From contig LWCA01000017.1 of the NCBI GenBank assembly GCA_001642005.1, forward strand, positions 22,040 to 86,039: 64,000 bases of DNA, written 5' to 3'. This document shows, one piece after another, positions 10,842 to 22,205 of the stretch; within the stretch, counting starts at the first letter, position 1; each line of letters starts with the position of its first letter. Position numbers and translations under genes: made by a program. This DNA is from Intoshia linei (lineage: Eukaryota; Orthonectida; Rhopaluridae). The notes beneath the pieces were generated by a model, which saw nothing but the letters and a program-made list of their open reading frames with translations, made no database searches and was not told the DNA's origin.

Positions 10842-13800
10842 TTAATAATAAGGACTTGCATTAAATAATTTTTGATTCCTGTTATATTTGTAGTGTAGTA
10901 TGATGTATATGCCATAAATTATTGGTATAAACAAAACGATATTGGCTACAACTATTCCAGTTATTTGAACATTATTATTTAGTGCAATATCAGATATAGT
11001 CGTGTAAAAGGCTCCAATTAAAAGTATCTACTTTAATATTATTAAAAATTATCAAAAATTGTTTGGTTCTACCAGCAACGTTAAAGGTGTGAGAAACATC
11101 CACATTATGGTCCATATTATGTTTAATTTGGATTGAAGCATTAATTCAATGTCTGCAACAAATCTTTTTATACCTAAAAAGCAGATTCAACAAAATATAA
11201 AATTAATCAAAAGTAGTTGTCATGCACCGGTGGGAGTTGGGGCTTGCAATCTAAATGTTATTTATTTAAATGTTAATGAATGAAATATGGTTTAAGACTT
11301 AAATTCAAGAGTTAGAGGTAACTCTCATACATGTATTCGTGATGGTTATCTTTGCTCATTTTACGTTAACTTAATGTACGTATTTTCGAATTTCTGTACC
11401 ATAAATGTACGCTACAGCAATCGTTTCACAAAGAGAAAAAAATATCATGGTAAATACAACGACATAATCGTTCAACATAAGTATTATGTAGTAGCCTGCC
11501 TAAATTTATCATTAAAAGTTTATTTAATTGTCATTACATCTGTAACGCAAATTATTCCGCAACAAAAAAATAAAAAGCATAGAGTAAAATTCAACAGTAT
11601 ATTAAATCGTCGTAATTTTGGAAATTGATCCAGTAAACTGCACGTTACAGTTTGAAGCATGGCAAACTAAAATTTACACTATTATTTATTATTTATGAAT
11701 AATAATATAATAAGTACAATGTACTTATAATATATATACTTATAGTACTTATAGTATATAAGTCTTATATACATAAACAGTATATAAAAATAATATACTT
11801 GCGAATCCATTCCAATTAATAATATAGTAAAGAAAAACATGACAGACCATAATTGAGGTATTTGCAGTTGAGACATTACAGCCGGAAATGCAATAAATAT
11901 TAATCCAATTCCTGTATATGAATATATCATAATTTGAATAATTATTATTAATAATACTAAACGTACCACTCTCGTTATCCACAATATGTATATCACTTCC
12001 AAGGTCATTGGCTAAATTACCCAACATTGCAAAAACTGATAATCCAAAAAATACACTAGATATACTAGTTACCAAAGGTACGATGATTGAATCCCTAAAA
12101 ATAAAAATGTTCATTGAGAATTTAAACTTATACCGACTTAAATTATTATGAAATTTATTGTAACTAGAATATGTTATTACTGCACCTAAAAAATAAAATA
12201 CATATAAACCAGAGGTGGCCAAATTATGGCCTGAAATGGTTATCTAACAAAATGCACTAAATGTTTGACATTTCCGACACGTATAATAAGATAAATTTCA
12301 ACCTTCAATTTCACATCTTAAGGGTCAAAAACCCCAGTTGTCCCCTCTTTTTGAAAATCAAACCAGTTGGAGAATTTAAAAAAATATATCTTCAGGGCTA
12401 AAACCCCAAATTACCCTTTTTTTAATGAAAAGAGCCCTAGAATTTAGAAAAATTTACAGGTGGTACAGTTGTATCCTGTTAATACACACAAAAAATTTCA
12501 ATCTGAATAAGTAACGTCTTCACGGTCAAAAAAGCATTTTAGTATTCATATATTTTTTTCTGAAATATTTTATTAAAACAAAAAATGTGAATAATTTAAA
12601 AAAAAGATTATTCTGATAGAACTTATTCCAGTTAATATAACTACGAAATTTCAACCCCAGCAATCTACGCATTCCCGGTGAAAAATAATTTTTAATATAT
12701 TATCAACCAATATTTTTCAAATATTTCGAATTAAAATAAAAATGTAAATATTGATCGCTACAATTTCAAAAAAAATGTGCATTGAACGACTACACATTTC
12801 CAATAAAGACCTACAATTTCAAAAAAAATGTGCATTGAATATCTACACATTTCCCATAAAGAAATATGGGTGAAAATCTATATAATTCATTCCTTCTGAT
12901 TTTTTTTCATTGCTACGCAATTTTTAAATTTGAAATTCTCATTTTTAAGTTACATTTTCAACGTGAATTTATTTTTTTAATATAATAAAAATGTGCCCTC
13001 GACAGAGCTAGGTGCTGTTTGTACGTAGTACATTACAGTCAACCTAGTATATAATATTTTATTACCGTAATTTATCCTTTCAGATCTGTTTTTAGCTGTA
13101 TCGTTTGCCAATTTGCACAAAATCAACGTAGCAGCATTTATTCTTTCCTCCAATGTACCTAAAAAATCAAAAATTGAAAAAATATCATCATCTACCTAAT
13201 AAAGTCAAAATTTTTTCAGGTAAAAAATCTGAATCTTTGCGACTAATACTTATTTCAGCTCCACTTATTTCTTTGATACGTAAAACAGACTCACCTTTCG
13301 AGCCAATAATTAGACCAGCGGTATGATTTGGAATAAGTATTTTAAGCTATCAATTCAAGTTAATATACAAACAATAAATATTTAAATGAATAATCTTGCA
13401 TTACCGTTTTACTTCTACCAATAAATTCTTGAGAATTATTGACTAATCCGGATCTTTCTTCGATAATTTTGCAAATATTGGTGACTGCACTGATAATGAA
13501 TTGAACATTTCCAAAAAGTAGCATGTATCTTTCATTTTCACCTATAATGTAATATTTTTCGAATTTATTTTAATTTTGATATAAATGTTAAACCTGGAAA
13601 CAAGTCTTTGTTTCTCGACATTTCCAAATGGATATTGTAATCTTTCTGCATTTGTGTTATAACATCCCCACCCTTTCCAATAATCGCTCCAGCAGCAAAA
13701 TGAGGTATTAAAATTTTCATGGAGAACTCTATAAATAATTTATACTGTTGATAGTGTTTCTTACTTTTCGACATATTGTCCAAATCATTTGGTTTATTTT

Positions 13801-16800
13801 ATTTACTCATTTTTTAATTTTGAAATTTTACTTTCAAATGTTGATATAAAGCTCCAATTGCAACTAAATTTTACAAAAATGATTATTTATAAATAATTTT
13901 TTAGAAAAAATTTCATTATCAAAACATTTATATAGATTTACTATATTGTGAGAAATTTGTTTATCTAACAAAAATTTATTATTTTAATCGATATCATTTA
14001 TTATGCAAACTTAATACAATATAAATACAATACAATGAAATGTTAACAATTTACAAATCTTTTTCAAACTACAAAATATGTAGGTTAACCATATTGGACC
14101 AAGAAAATTTTGAATTTTTTGAAATATACTCATATAGAGAAGTTTCTATCAGTGGTTCTTAAACTTAAAACTCCACGGTCTCATTTTTCAACTAAAATTT
14201 TTGTATAAAGTTATACTTTGAGTTCTAGACTGTAAAGATGCACATTTTATAATTTTAATGGTTTCGAGGGCACCAAATTTATCATGTATTCATATAAAAT
14301 TGAATGTGTTTGCGTGTACTTTTTAATTAAAAAATTAACCATCTAGAATTAAAAAGTCCAATTTTAATAGTTTTTCGAGAGTGATGTAAATTATCATTCT
14401 CAAACCTTAACCGTTCAGAGTAAAAAACCTAATTTACCCCGTTTTTTTATGTAAAAAGTCCTAGAATTTTAAAAACCATCAATTCTGATCACTTCTTTAA
14501 ATTATTTGTAATCTGCAAGTATTTATACTTGATATTGCAATAAATTTGATTGTAACAATTTAAGAAATATTTTTGGATAACAACTTATTATTTCATCGCG
14601 GGTATAAAAATGAAAACCCCTGATATACATCTGATTTAATGATTAAATATCTTAACATTTTCACCATTTTGTCAATTTGTTGGACAATTTTTTTAAAATG
14701 GGGCATCAATTTACTAATTGATAATTTAAAAATTTTTTGAATATCCTAACTTATATAATATGCTACGCGATTATTGTTTGTGTGTGTGTTCCATGTTATT
14801 AAAATAACTACCAGTCTTAGAATTTTATAAAGTTCACATTTCAATTTTAGTTATTTCCGGGCGTATAATAATATAAATTTTACATATTTTTAAATAATAA
14901 TAAATAAATTAATTAAATTAAATAAATTTTCCCAAACTCACATCTTACGGATCAAAAACCCCAATTGTCTCTCTTTTTGAAAATCAAACGAGTTGGAAAA
15001 TTTAANATCTATATGATTCATTCCTTCTCAATTTTTTTCATTGCTAAGCAATTTTTCAATCTCAAATTCTCATTTTCAAAACATTTTGTTTAAAATTTAA
15101 ATTAAAAGTACAACAACGAATAACTAATAGTAATACAAATTTGTTAATATCATTTTTATATTTATTAAAATTCTTTGCAATATTGAATAATTATCATTTG
15201 GATATTGGAATAAACAATTTCATATTAATGTAAATACTAAATTTCACCGGAAATTGAAAACACGCCTACATTTTTTGTTGAGCTATAGAATATGTCAATA
15301 TAATTGAATTTTATAATCATTGTGGCCCGCGAATTAATTAAACTAGTCACCACTGATATAAACATTGTAATAATAGTTTATTAATACCCAGACCGGTTCC
15401 CAAATTAAATATCATTTGATGTGCGGCTGTAATCCATACCTAGAAATAAGATAAATGAAAATTGAATGTACTCGCTATTTTAATTACTTTTATTTCCAAT
15501 AATTTTGAAACATTTGGTATTATGAAATATTTGAGACCTTTAACAGCTCCAGGTAATAAACCTGCTCTAATTGTAAATATCAAAAATATAACATATGGCA
15601 ATGTAGCTGTAACTTGCATAATCTAATTTCCTTAATATTTTAACTGACAAATTAAATACATACAAATGTATATAAAAGGTAAACATACTTTTCCACTATA
15701 TTGAACACCTTTAACCACACATATGAATGTTATAATCCAGACAAAAATGAGACATCCAAATAGGTGCCAGCAGACAAAATTAATATCAAAAAGTCCAGTT
15801 GATTTATTCAGCACAATTTCTCTAAATTTTGTACCAATTTTATTATCATATACATGTGCTTACGAATAAAATATTTTGCTGGCGTCGAAAAATGTGACAT
15901 TATGATGCTTATTATTCATACCTTGAATTTTTTCAATTGACCACGGTAAAGTTGGGAAAAATGAATATATGAAATAATAAAGCGCCCATGACATGATGAC
16001 ATTATAATAAATGCACAACATGGCTGAGGTTATTACCAATCCGTATCCAACACCTAATAAGAAATACAGTACAATGATAATTAAATTGAAATAATAAGAA
16101 TATTGAAATTTTTAATTTTTAAATCAGTTGATCAACATTAAATTTTTATAGCTCTATCCTTAGTAAGGATTTCTTACTTGGATCAATTACGAGTCACTTT
16201 TTTGTATTAGTATCTATTTGTTTGTGTGGAACCATTTATTTAGAAAACTGAGCGTCCAAGAATATTAAAAAACAAATTTTAAGTCGTCTTTTGTGACGCA
16301 AAAATGTGAGATAAATTTCACTCAGAAATTTTCATCTTCATAATCAAAAATTCTAATTAACATTTTTTTTAAAAAAAAAAACTTTGGAATTCTAGGCAAT
16401 TAAAGTCTTAAGGGTTAAAAAAGCACTTTAGAATTTTTTAATTTTTTTTTTGCAATAAAGTAATCTTGAAATTTATTAAAAAAAGTTTAATGTGATGAGT
16501 ATATTCCATTTGATCTATACCAATGCTTCCCGATTCCAATAGTGTAAGGAGTCCGTACTACCGATATCCATTTCAAAATATATTTTTTTTGACCTCAAAG
16601 GAAAAATCCTAACTTATATAATATGCTACGCGACTTTTGTTTATGTTTGTGTGTCTCTGTGTGTGTTCAGCTTTATTTAAATAACTACCCGTCTTAGAAT
16701 TTATAAAGTTCACATTTCAATTACAGTTTCTTCCGGGGGTGTTTGTAAACATAATTTCAACCTCCCAAACTCATATCTTACGGGTCAAAAACTCCAATTG

Positions 16801-18322
16801 TACCACTTTTTGAAAATCAAACGAGTTGGAGAATTTAAAAAAATTATATATTCAGGGCCAAAACCCCAAATTACCCTTCTTTTTTTAATGAAAACAGCCC
16901 TAGAGTTTCAAAAAAGCATTTTAGTATATATTCCCGATTCAAATAGTGTACGGAGTCCGTACTACGGACCCCCATTTCAAAATATTTTATTTTTTAGAGC
17001 TCAAAGTAAAAATGAAATATAAAACATTAATGGAAAAATCGTATTTTTCCAAAAAAATATTGGAAAAGGAGGATTTTCCCCTTAAGGGTTGGTAAAATTG
17101 TATTTTTTATTTTGTGGTTTTCAAATGGTATTTTTTAGTAAATTTCATTATGGTTAGATAAAAGTGGGATTTTCGAAATAATAATGATATTAATAATAAT
17201 AACAGTCGTCTAGGCTTAGAATAAACACTCAAAATCTGGCAACTTTGAAATAAATATTAAAAATTCTTCAATAAAAATAAAAAAAAGTTATTTAATAATT
17301 TTTTGTATATTTTATTTAAATCTCAGGGACCCCAGACATATACTCTTGGACCCATAGTGGGTAATACCAATCGGGAACCACTGATTTAGACAAAAATTTT
17401 TACATTCGAAATTCAAATATTCAAATTAAGTTAATTTATTTATTAAATTAAATTCAAATTTAAATTCGAAAAAATTTTAAAAAGTAATGAAATATAACTT
17501 TAATCTATTTTTGAAATAATAAAAATTTGAATCTACAATTTAATTAGTTTTCATAGCTAACTACTGAGACTACAAAGTAAATGACAGTACCCAACAGTCG
17601 AGCTGGTGTGAAGTGCCCAGTAAAATACGTACTATCACATTTAGTTTATTTGGAATAAATTTTAAGCCGAAAATTTTTATTCGTCATCATAGATAAGTAG
17701 TTTTGGCTTTACATTTATCAGCAATAAACTCAAATTGATAGTACGTATTTTTTCTGGCCACTTTAGCTTGTGTAATACATGGTATAATTTTATGCTGAAA
17801 AAACTAGGATTATTACCTTTAAATAAGGGGCAAATTTTCCATAGCGTTATCTAAATTGATGTAATTGACAATATTCTAATTATTACGGGACAATTACTAG
17901 AAAACTGTCCAAGAGATATTTCTAGTTTAAATAATGGAATTCCACATATTATAAGGAATATAAAGTATGGTATAAGGAATGCAGCTAAATGTTTGTTAAT
18001 ATTTAAATTCAAACGAGTTTTGACTTACCGCCTCCATTTTCATAGCATAAATAAGGAAATCGCCAAATATTACCTTAATTATGATATATTTACAATATTG
18101 TATATTCGAAAATTTAGTTAATCAATTAATAAATTATATGTAAGTAGAGTTACCTAACCCTACAGCGTACCCAATACATGAAAAAATAAATTGAAACTTG
18201 TTGCTCCAATTCTGACGGCTCAATATAGTGCTAGTATTACTAAACAATGCCATTGTACGTCGTTCAATGGATTTATTTATTTTAAAGCTTTTCTGGTCTT
18301 TTGATGCACACAGAGTTGGCAT
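10842..18322 (-). CDS. SLC6 (Na+/Cl- dependent neurotransmitter/amino-acid symporter), complete
   Basis: Fifteen exons: 18154-18322, 18029-18073, 17887-17984, 17817-17850, 15864-16053, 15689-15821, 15488-15622, 15394-15439, 12134-12185, 11967-12094, 11799-11911, 11538-11666, 11400-11499, 11073-11173, 10842-11027. All phases close and give 552 residues. Landmarks: TM1 AVGLGNIWRFPYLCYENGG, TM3 GYGLVITSAMLCIYYNVIMS, the loop-4/TM7 stretch GAVITYSSYNKFHNN, TM8 LGMDSQ-type GMDSQ, and twelve membrane spans. Family role: sodium- and chloride-coupled uptake of GABA, glycine or other amines across the plasma membrane. Glycine rather than aspartate at the TM1 site argues against a monoamine carrier; the exact substrate is open. 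Odd points: the GGG of TM1 is reduced to GG, and extracellular loop 2 is short and has no cysteine pair. Most introns are 36-80 nt; the two long ones are repeat-filled. Confidence 0.93.
12290..13047 (+). repeat. Dispersed modular repeat, copy with 3' hairpin tail
   Basis: Shows the module order of the family: 'gggtcaaaaaccccaattg', 'cagggctaaaaccccaaatt', 'ttcacggtcaaaaaagcatt', 'cattcccggtgaaaaata', then the tail CCCTCGACAGAGCTAGG to ACAGTCAACCTAG ending at 13047. It ends just before the last exon of the KH fragment. Confidence 0.7.
13066..13774 (-). CDS. NOVA/PCBP-like KH-domain RNA-binding protein, fragment inside transposon
   Basis: Four exons, 13594-13774, 13405-13541, 13196-13346 and 13066-13158, joined by introns of 52, 58 and 37 nt with consistent phases, encode about 187 residues from the ATG at 13774. 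KH1 has KILIPHFAAGAIIGKGG and KH2 has LKILIPNHTAGLIIGSKG, each followed by the typical LFPG or FLPE turn. Spacing and wording are closest to NOVA, a neuronal splicing regulator that binds YCAY RNA, but a PCBP-type origin is possible. KH2 reads GSKG instead of the usual GKGG. The reading frame is open to a donor at 13065, after which only a repeat and SLC6 exons follow, so KH3 is missing. It lies wholly between the ends of a hAT-like element, which suggests DNA-level capture with introns kept. Confidence 0.7.
14744..15005 (+). repeat. Dispersed modular repeat, 5' end
   Basis: Begins TCCTAACTTATATAATATGC, the same start as the copies at 16607, 21277 (minus) and about 53309, followed by a GTGTGTGTG run. 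It is cut by N at 15006. Within it, about 14881-14932 is a low-complexity taaat-rich insertion. Confidence 0.65.
15006..15006. other. Ambiguous base / contig join
   Basis: Single N at the exact point where identity with 22206-22330 ends. The SLC6 exon order and the 12202/15356 target duplication support the join as placed. Confidence 0.65.
16522..17383. mobile_element. hAT-like element containing a modular repeat
   Basis: Begins CAATGCTTCCCGATTCCAAT and ends AATCGGGAACCACTG, approximately inverted. Flanks ATCTATAC and ATTTAGAC are a decayed 8-bp duplication. A modular-repeat copy (from TCCTAACTTATATAATATGC at 16607 to about 16990) is nested inside, and a second piece of the hAT end type (CCCGATTCAAATAGTG) follows at 16933. 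It lies in the SLC6 intron 16054-17816. Confidence 0.5.
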
Positions 18323-18569
18323 ATTGAGTGGATTATATTAGGTTTATTTTATTAGATATGAAAAATGTACAATTAAATAAATGCAATTTTTTGAATGGCA
18401 CATGTTTCAGTACTATTCATACATTCATTATTTCACCTCGTCGTGTCAAATCAACAAGTTTTATTAAATCTGACGTAAATATAATTATAATTATAATTAT
18501 AATTGTTATTTCATAGTCGTATGTCGTGAAGGGCATTTTATATATTATTAAAATTGCTGTTATGTACTA

Positions 18570-20533
18570 CAGTCGATTTTATTTAATTTAAAATACATAA
18601 TATTAAAATTCACTTTGTTTTAAACAAAATAATTTTGCTTCATAGTGTTTCTATGTAAAAAAAGTACATAATATTAAAATGTTCTTAATTTTAAAAAACG
18701 CAATGTTAATATTTTCATACAAATTGATACTGTTTGTTTTTTGAATTTTAAAATTAAATTATATTGATTATAAAAGTAATTATTTTAAGGTAATAATTTG
18801 TGTATATATGATATATCATATTTCTTTTAGACGTATGTCTCCGAAAAGATCATTTAAGTGTCTTGATTTACAAAAAAAGATAATTATTATTGAAAAAGTT
18901 GAAAATGGCCAAAAAAATCGAAGATTGCCGAAGTATACGGAGTAACTCCTGCATGTATCACATATATCATGAAGAATAAGAATCAAATTGCTGAGAGGGT
19001 TAATTCTCTTACTCCAAAGGCATTAAAATCAATTAAAATTAGGACAGTCAAAAACGACAAACTTGAAAAGGCAGTTTTGATATTTTTTGACAATTCACGA
19101 CAAAATAACATACCTATTTCAGGGTGTCTAATGAAACAGAAGGGATTACTGTATGCAAAAATAATGGGAATTATCAATTATTCTGCCAGTGATGGATGGT
19201 TAACGAAATTCAAAAGACGCAATTCAATATCTTTTAAACAAATTTGCGGCGAAAGAAAGTCTGTAAATATGGATTTGGTGAATGACTGGAAACAAAATGT
19301 TTTAAATTCAATCATTCAAGGTTACACTGATGAAAACATCTTTAATGCTGATGAATTCGCACTGTACTATGAGTGTATGCCCGACAAAACTTTTAAATTT
19401 ACCAATACCATATGTTTTGGAACAAAAGCCAGTAAACAACTTATTACAGTTATGGCATGTTGTAATATGACACTAATAAATAACTTATAAAAAGAAAATG
19501 TTCATTATTGGGAAATTTCAAAGACCCAGATGTTTAAAGAACATTGTATCAATACCTGTTGAATATACAGCCAATAACAAAGGTTGGATGACCCAAGTTT
19601 TGTTTAATCAATGGCTGTCGAATTTTAACAAAGATTTAGCTATTAAAAAACGGAAAATTATACTTTTTATTGATAACTGCACATCACACATTGTTAAGGA
19701 CCCACTATTGTATCACTTTATTAAGGTAGTATTTCTACCAAAGAATACTACTTCAATGTTGCAACCTCTAGATATAGGTATAATAAAAAATATCAAATAC
19801 TATTATCGTGATTTTTTGGTCCAGAAAAGAGTTACATAAATCGAAGAAGGCAGACTGTTTAGTAAAATAAACCTTTTTGAATGTTTTTCAATTTTAAATA
19901 ATGTATGGAATCAGTGTGTTAAAACAACTACTATTCTAAATTGCTACATTGAGGCTGAATTTAAATTGAATAATATTTCACCATCGATTCATGTGGAAAA
20001 TAACGAACCCTTTCTAAATAATTGGAATAAATTAATAAATATTTGTGAAATTGATATTAAAAATAAATGTTTATACAGTCTCTCTTAATTAATATATAAG
20101 ACAAAATTAATATCATGACAAATATTTTTGAGATTTTAAGAATGAGATATATCATTACACAAATCTAAATACAGTTTTTGAATAAATCGACAAAACTTAA
20201 ATGGTGTATTTTTTTTAAAATATATCAAAAACTTGAAAATTTGATTCTGTTTCAGCATTTTATAATTATTATTTATTTGGTGTAAATTTCATAATACAGG
20301 TGTAAATACTTAATTAACTATTCTATCGGACTAATTCATCAAAAGGCATATATTTTATAATATCTCTTTAGAAAAACAAAACATCGAAAGGTTCCATATA
20401 AAGTTTATAATAATATGCCAACTATCGAATCACCTTTAAAATCAACTATAATTTACTGATAAAATAAATGCTTATATTAAAATGTTCCTTAATTTAAACA
20501 AAATTCAATTTTTAAAATAGAGAGAATCGACTG
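18570..20533 (+). mobile_element. Tigger/pogo-family DNA transposon, full length, inactive
   Basis: Inverted ends CAGTCGATT...AATCGACTG, with TA duplications at 18568-18569 and 20534-20535. Length 1964 bp. It carries one decayed transposase gene (18836-20088). It sits upstream of the SLC6 start and is inserted into the hairpin loop of a dispersed-repeat copy whose two halves flank it. Confidence 0.8.
18836..20088 (+). pseudogene. Tigger/pogo-like transposase, frameshifted
   Basis: Starts ATG with MSPKRSFKCLDLQKKIIIIE, the N-terminal helix-turn-helix region. The frame slips in the A-run near 18915, then runs open as 18969-19490, breaks again near 19480 and continues as 19498-19839 and on to about 20088 after a stop. 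The DDE catalytic motifs are visible: ADEFALYY, FIDNCTSH and LPKNTTSMLQPLDIGIIKN. Length and motif spacing fit the pogo/Tigger/Jerky group. At least three lesions mean no active enzyme. Its role would have been cut-and-paste transposition at TA sites. Confidence 0.8.
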
Positions 20534-20535
20534 TA

Positions 20536-21278
20536 TATACAAACAGCAGCTAGCTCTGCCGACGGCCACGTTTTAATTTATTGAACAATGAGTGTATGAT
20601 CTTAAAAACAATTTTGATTTTAATCGAAACATTTGGAAAATATTGGTTGATAATATATTAAAAAGTATTTTTCACCGGGAATGCGTAGATTTCTGGGGTT
20701 GAAATTATGTATGTATGTATATCAACTGGAATAAGCCCCATCAGAATAATCTTTTTTTAAATTATCGGACCGTTAATTATTTAAAATTTTCTGTTTTAAT
20801 TAATTAAATATTTCGGAAAAAAAATATATAAATACTAAAATGCTTTTTTGACCACGAAGTCGTCATTTATTCGAATTTAAATTTTTTGTGTGTGTTAACA
20901 GGATACAACTGTACCACCTGTAAAATTGTTTAAATTCTAGGGCTGTTTTCATAAAAAAGGGGTAATTTGGGGTTTTGGCCCTGAAGATATAATTTTTTTA
21001 AATTTATGATAATGTTTATAATTTTAAAATCTGTATCAGAGTATATATTTTTTGAAATTCTCCAACTCGTTTGATTTTCTAAAAAAAGGACAATTGTGCT
21101 TTTTGACCCGTAATATATGAGTTTGGGAGGTAGAAATTTATTTTGCTAACACCTCCAGAAAAAACTGTAACTGAAATGTGGACTTTATAAAATTCTAAGA
21201 CGGGTAGTTATTGAAATAAACGGTAACACACATACAAACAAATATTGCATAGCATATTATATAAGTAAGGATTTTATA
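20536..21278 (-). repeat. Dispersed modular repeat, minus orientation, split by Tigger
   Basis: Reads on the minus strand from ATCCTTACTTATATAATATG (21278) through all modules to GCAGAGCTAGCTGCTGTTTG next to the Tigger end. The remaining tail (TAGTACATAACAG) is on the other side of Tigger at about 18540-18569. This gives an almost complete copy. Confidence 0.7.
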
Positions 21279-21286
21279 GTAATCTA

Positions 21287-22204
21287 CAGTGCCGTGCAAA
21301 ATAAACTGGCATTTGTTAAAAAATATTACTTCTTCATAAACAATGATTAAATTCAAAAATATTAAATAATATTTAAAATATAATAATAAAAATTACTCGT
21401 ACATCCAAATGAGGAGATTTATTTAAGTGAATACTGGAATTGATGCACAATTTTTTAATTGAAATACAGGAAATTTAAAAATGATAATAAATTTATTAAA
21501 ATAAAACTGTCGTGCAAAATAAACTGGCATGTAAATTAAAATTTACATAAATTATAATAAAATGTTGAAATTGTGACCATCAATTATATACAATCAAATA
21601 AAATAAATTAATACTTTGTAGAAGCTCCTTTACATTTTATTACTGAATTTATTCTTCGACGTATGGATTCATATTAATTTTTCATTATGGAAAATTCAAT
21701 ATTAATCCATTCTTCAACAACGATATCCCACAACCTGGTAAAATTTTGGGGGCTCTTTTAGACACGTTCCTCTTTGATATGAACCACATATTTTCAATAA
21801 TATTCAAATCTGGACTTTGACTGGGTCAATTATACAACTTCTCAATATTATTGGTACGTATAAAATCTTTGGTGGAGCGAGAACGATGACAAGGAGCACC
21901 ATCTTGCTGTAGTATCATATTGGGCTCATAAATATCCCCCAATTTCGATCTTAATATTCGTTGATACTCCTCGGAGTTTACATTGCTCCGGTATAATTCA
22001 ATTACCCTTGATCCATCAAATTTAATTGCACCCCACACCATTATCGATTTCGAAAATTTTTGTGATTGAGTGACATATTTGTCGTTATACCTTGAATCTG
22101 GTGGTCTACGAACATTTCTCATGTTTTTTCTAGACAAACAAATCTTTGATTCATCACTAAATACAACTTTGTTCCAATAATCGATATTTTTGTTTTTTTT
22201 TAAT
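21287..22204 (-). mobile_element. Tc1-family transposon, 5' part missing at contig join
   Basis: One end is CAGTGCCGTGCAAAATAAAC after a TA. A second direct copy of GTGCAAAATAAACTGGCAT lies inward at 21512-21530 (first copy 21294-21312), like the IR/DR layout of some Tc1 elements. The transposase pseudogene is on the minus strand. The other end is lost at N 22205. Confidence 0.75.
21630..22200 (-). pseudogene. Tc1-like transposase, broken
   Basis: Open part 21826-22137 includes SIMVWGAIKFDGSRVIELY and the catalytic-aspartate motif LQQDGAPCHRS. In the same frame, after one TGA standing at the conserved Trp of 'NWP', it continues PSQSPDLNIIENMW with the third acidic residue (DD34E type). The N-terminal DNA-binding part is missing at the contig join. 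Not functional as it stands. Confidence 0.8.
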
Positions 22205-22205
22205 N
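22205..22205. other. Ambiguous base / contig join
   Basis: Single N that cuts the 5' part of a Tc1 transposase. To its right begins about 126 bases identical to 14880-15005. Likely an assembly join at a repeat. Confidence 0.65.

Larger units (their letters stand above)
12210..15355. mobile_element. hAT-like composite element with target duplication ATATAAAC
   Basis: The block starts CAGAGGTGGCCAAA and ends TAGTCACCACTG, hAT-like inverted ends. It is flanked by a perfect 8-bp duplication, ATATAAAC, at 12202-12209 and 15356-15363. Removing it with one duplication leaves an SLC6 intron of about 54 nt, which fits this gene. The interior holds a dispersed-repeat copy (about 12290-13047), the KH-domain gene fragment (13066-13774), hAT-end-like sequence near 14150, another repeat copy from 14744, and an N at 15006. 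No hAT transposase is visible, so it would have moved using enzyme from elsewhere. Confidence 0.65.

Noticed and set aside
13066-13774. KH gene as an ancestral nested gene in the SLC6 intron
   Set aside because: Less likely, because it lies between hAT-like ends with an exact 8-bp duplication and the remaining intron is of normal small size; not fully excluded.
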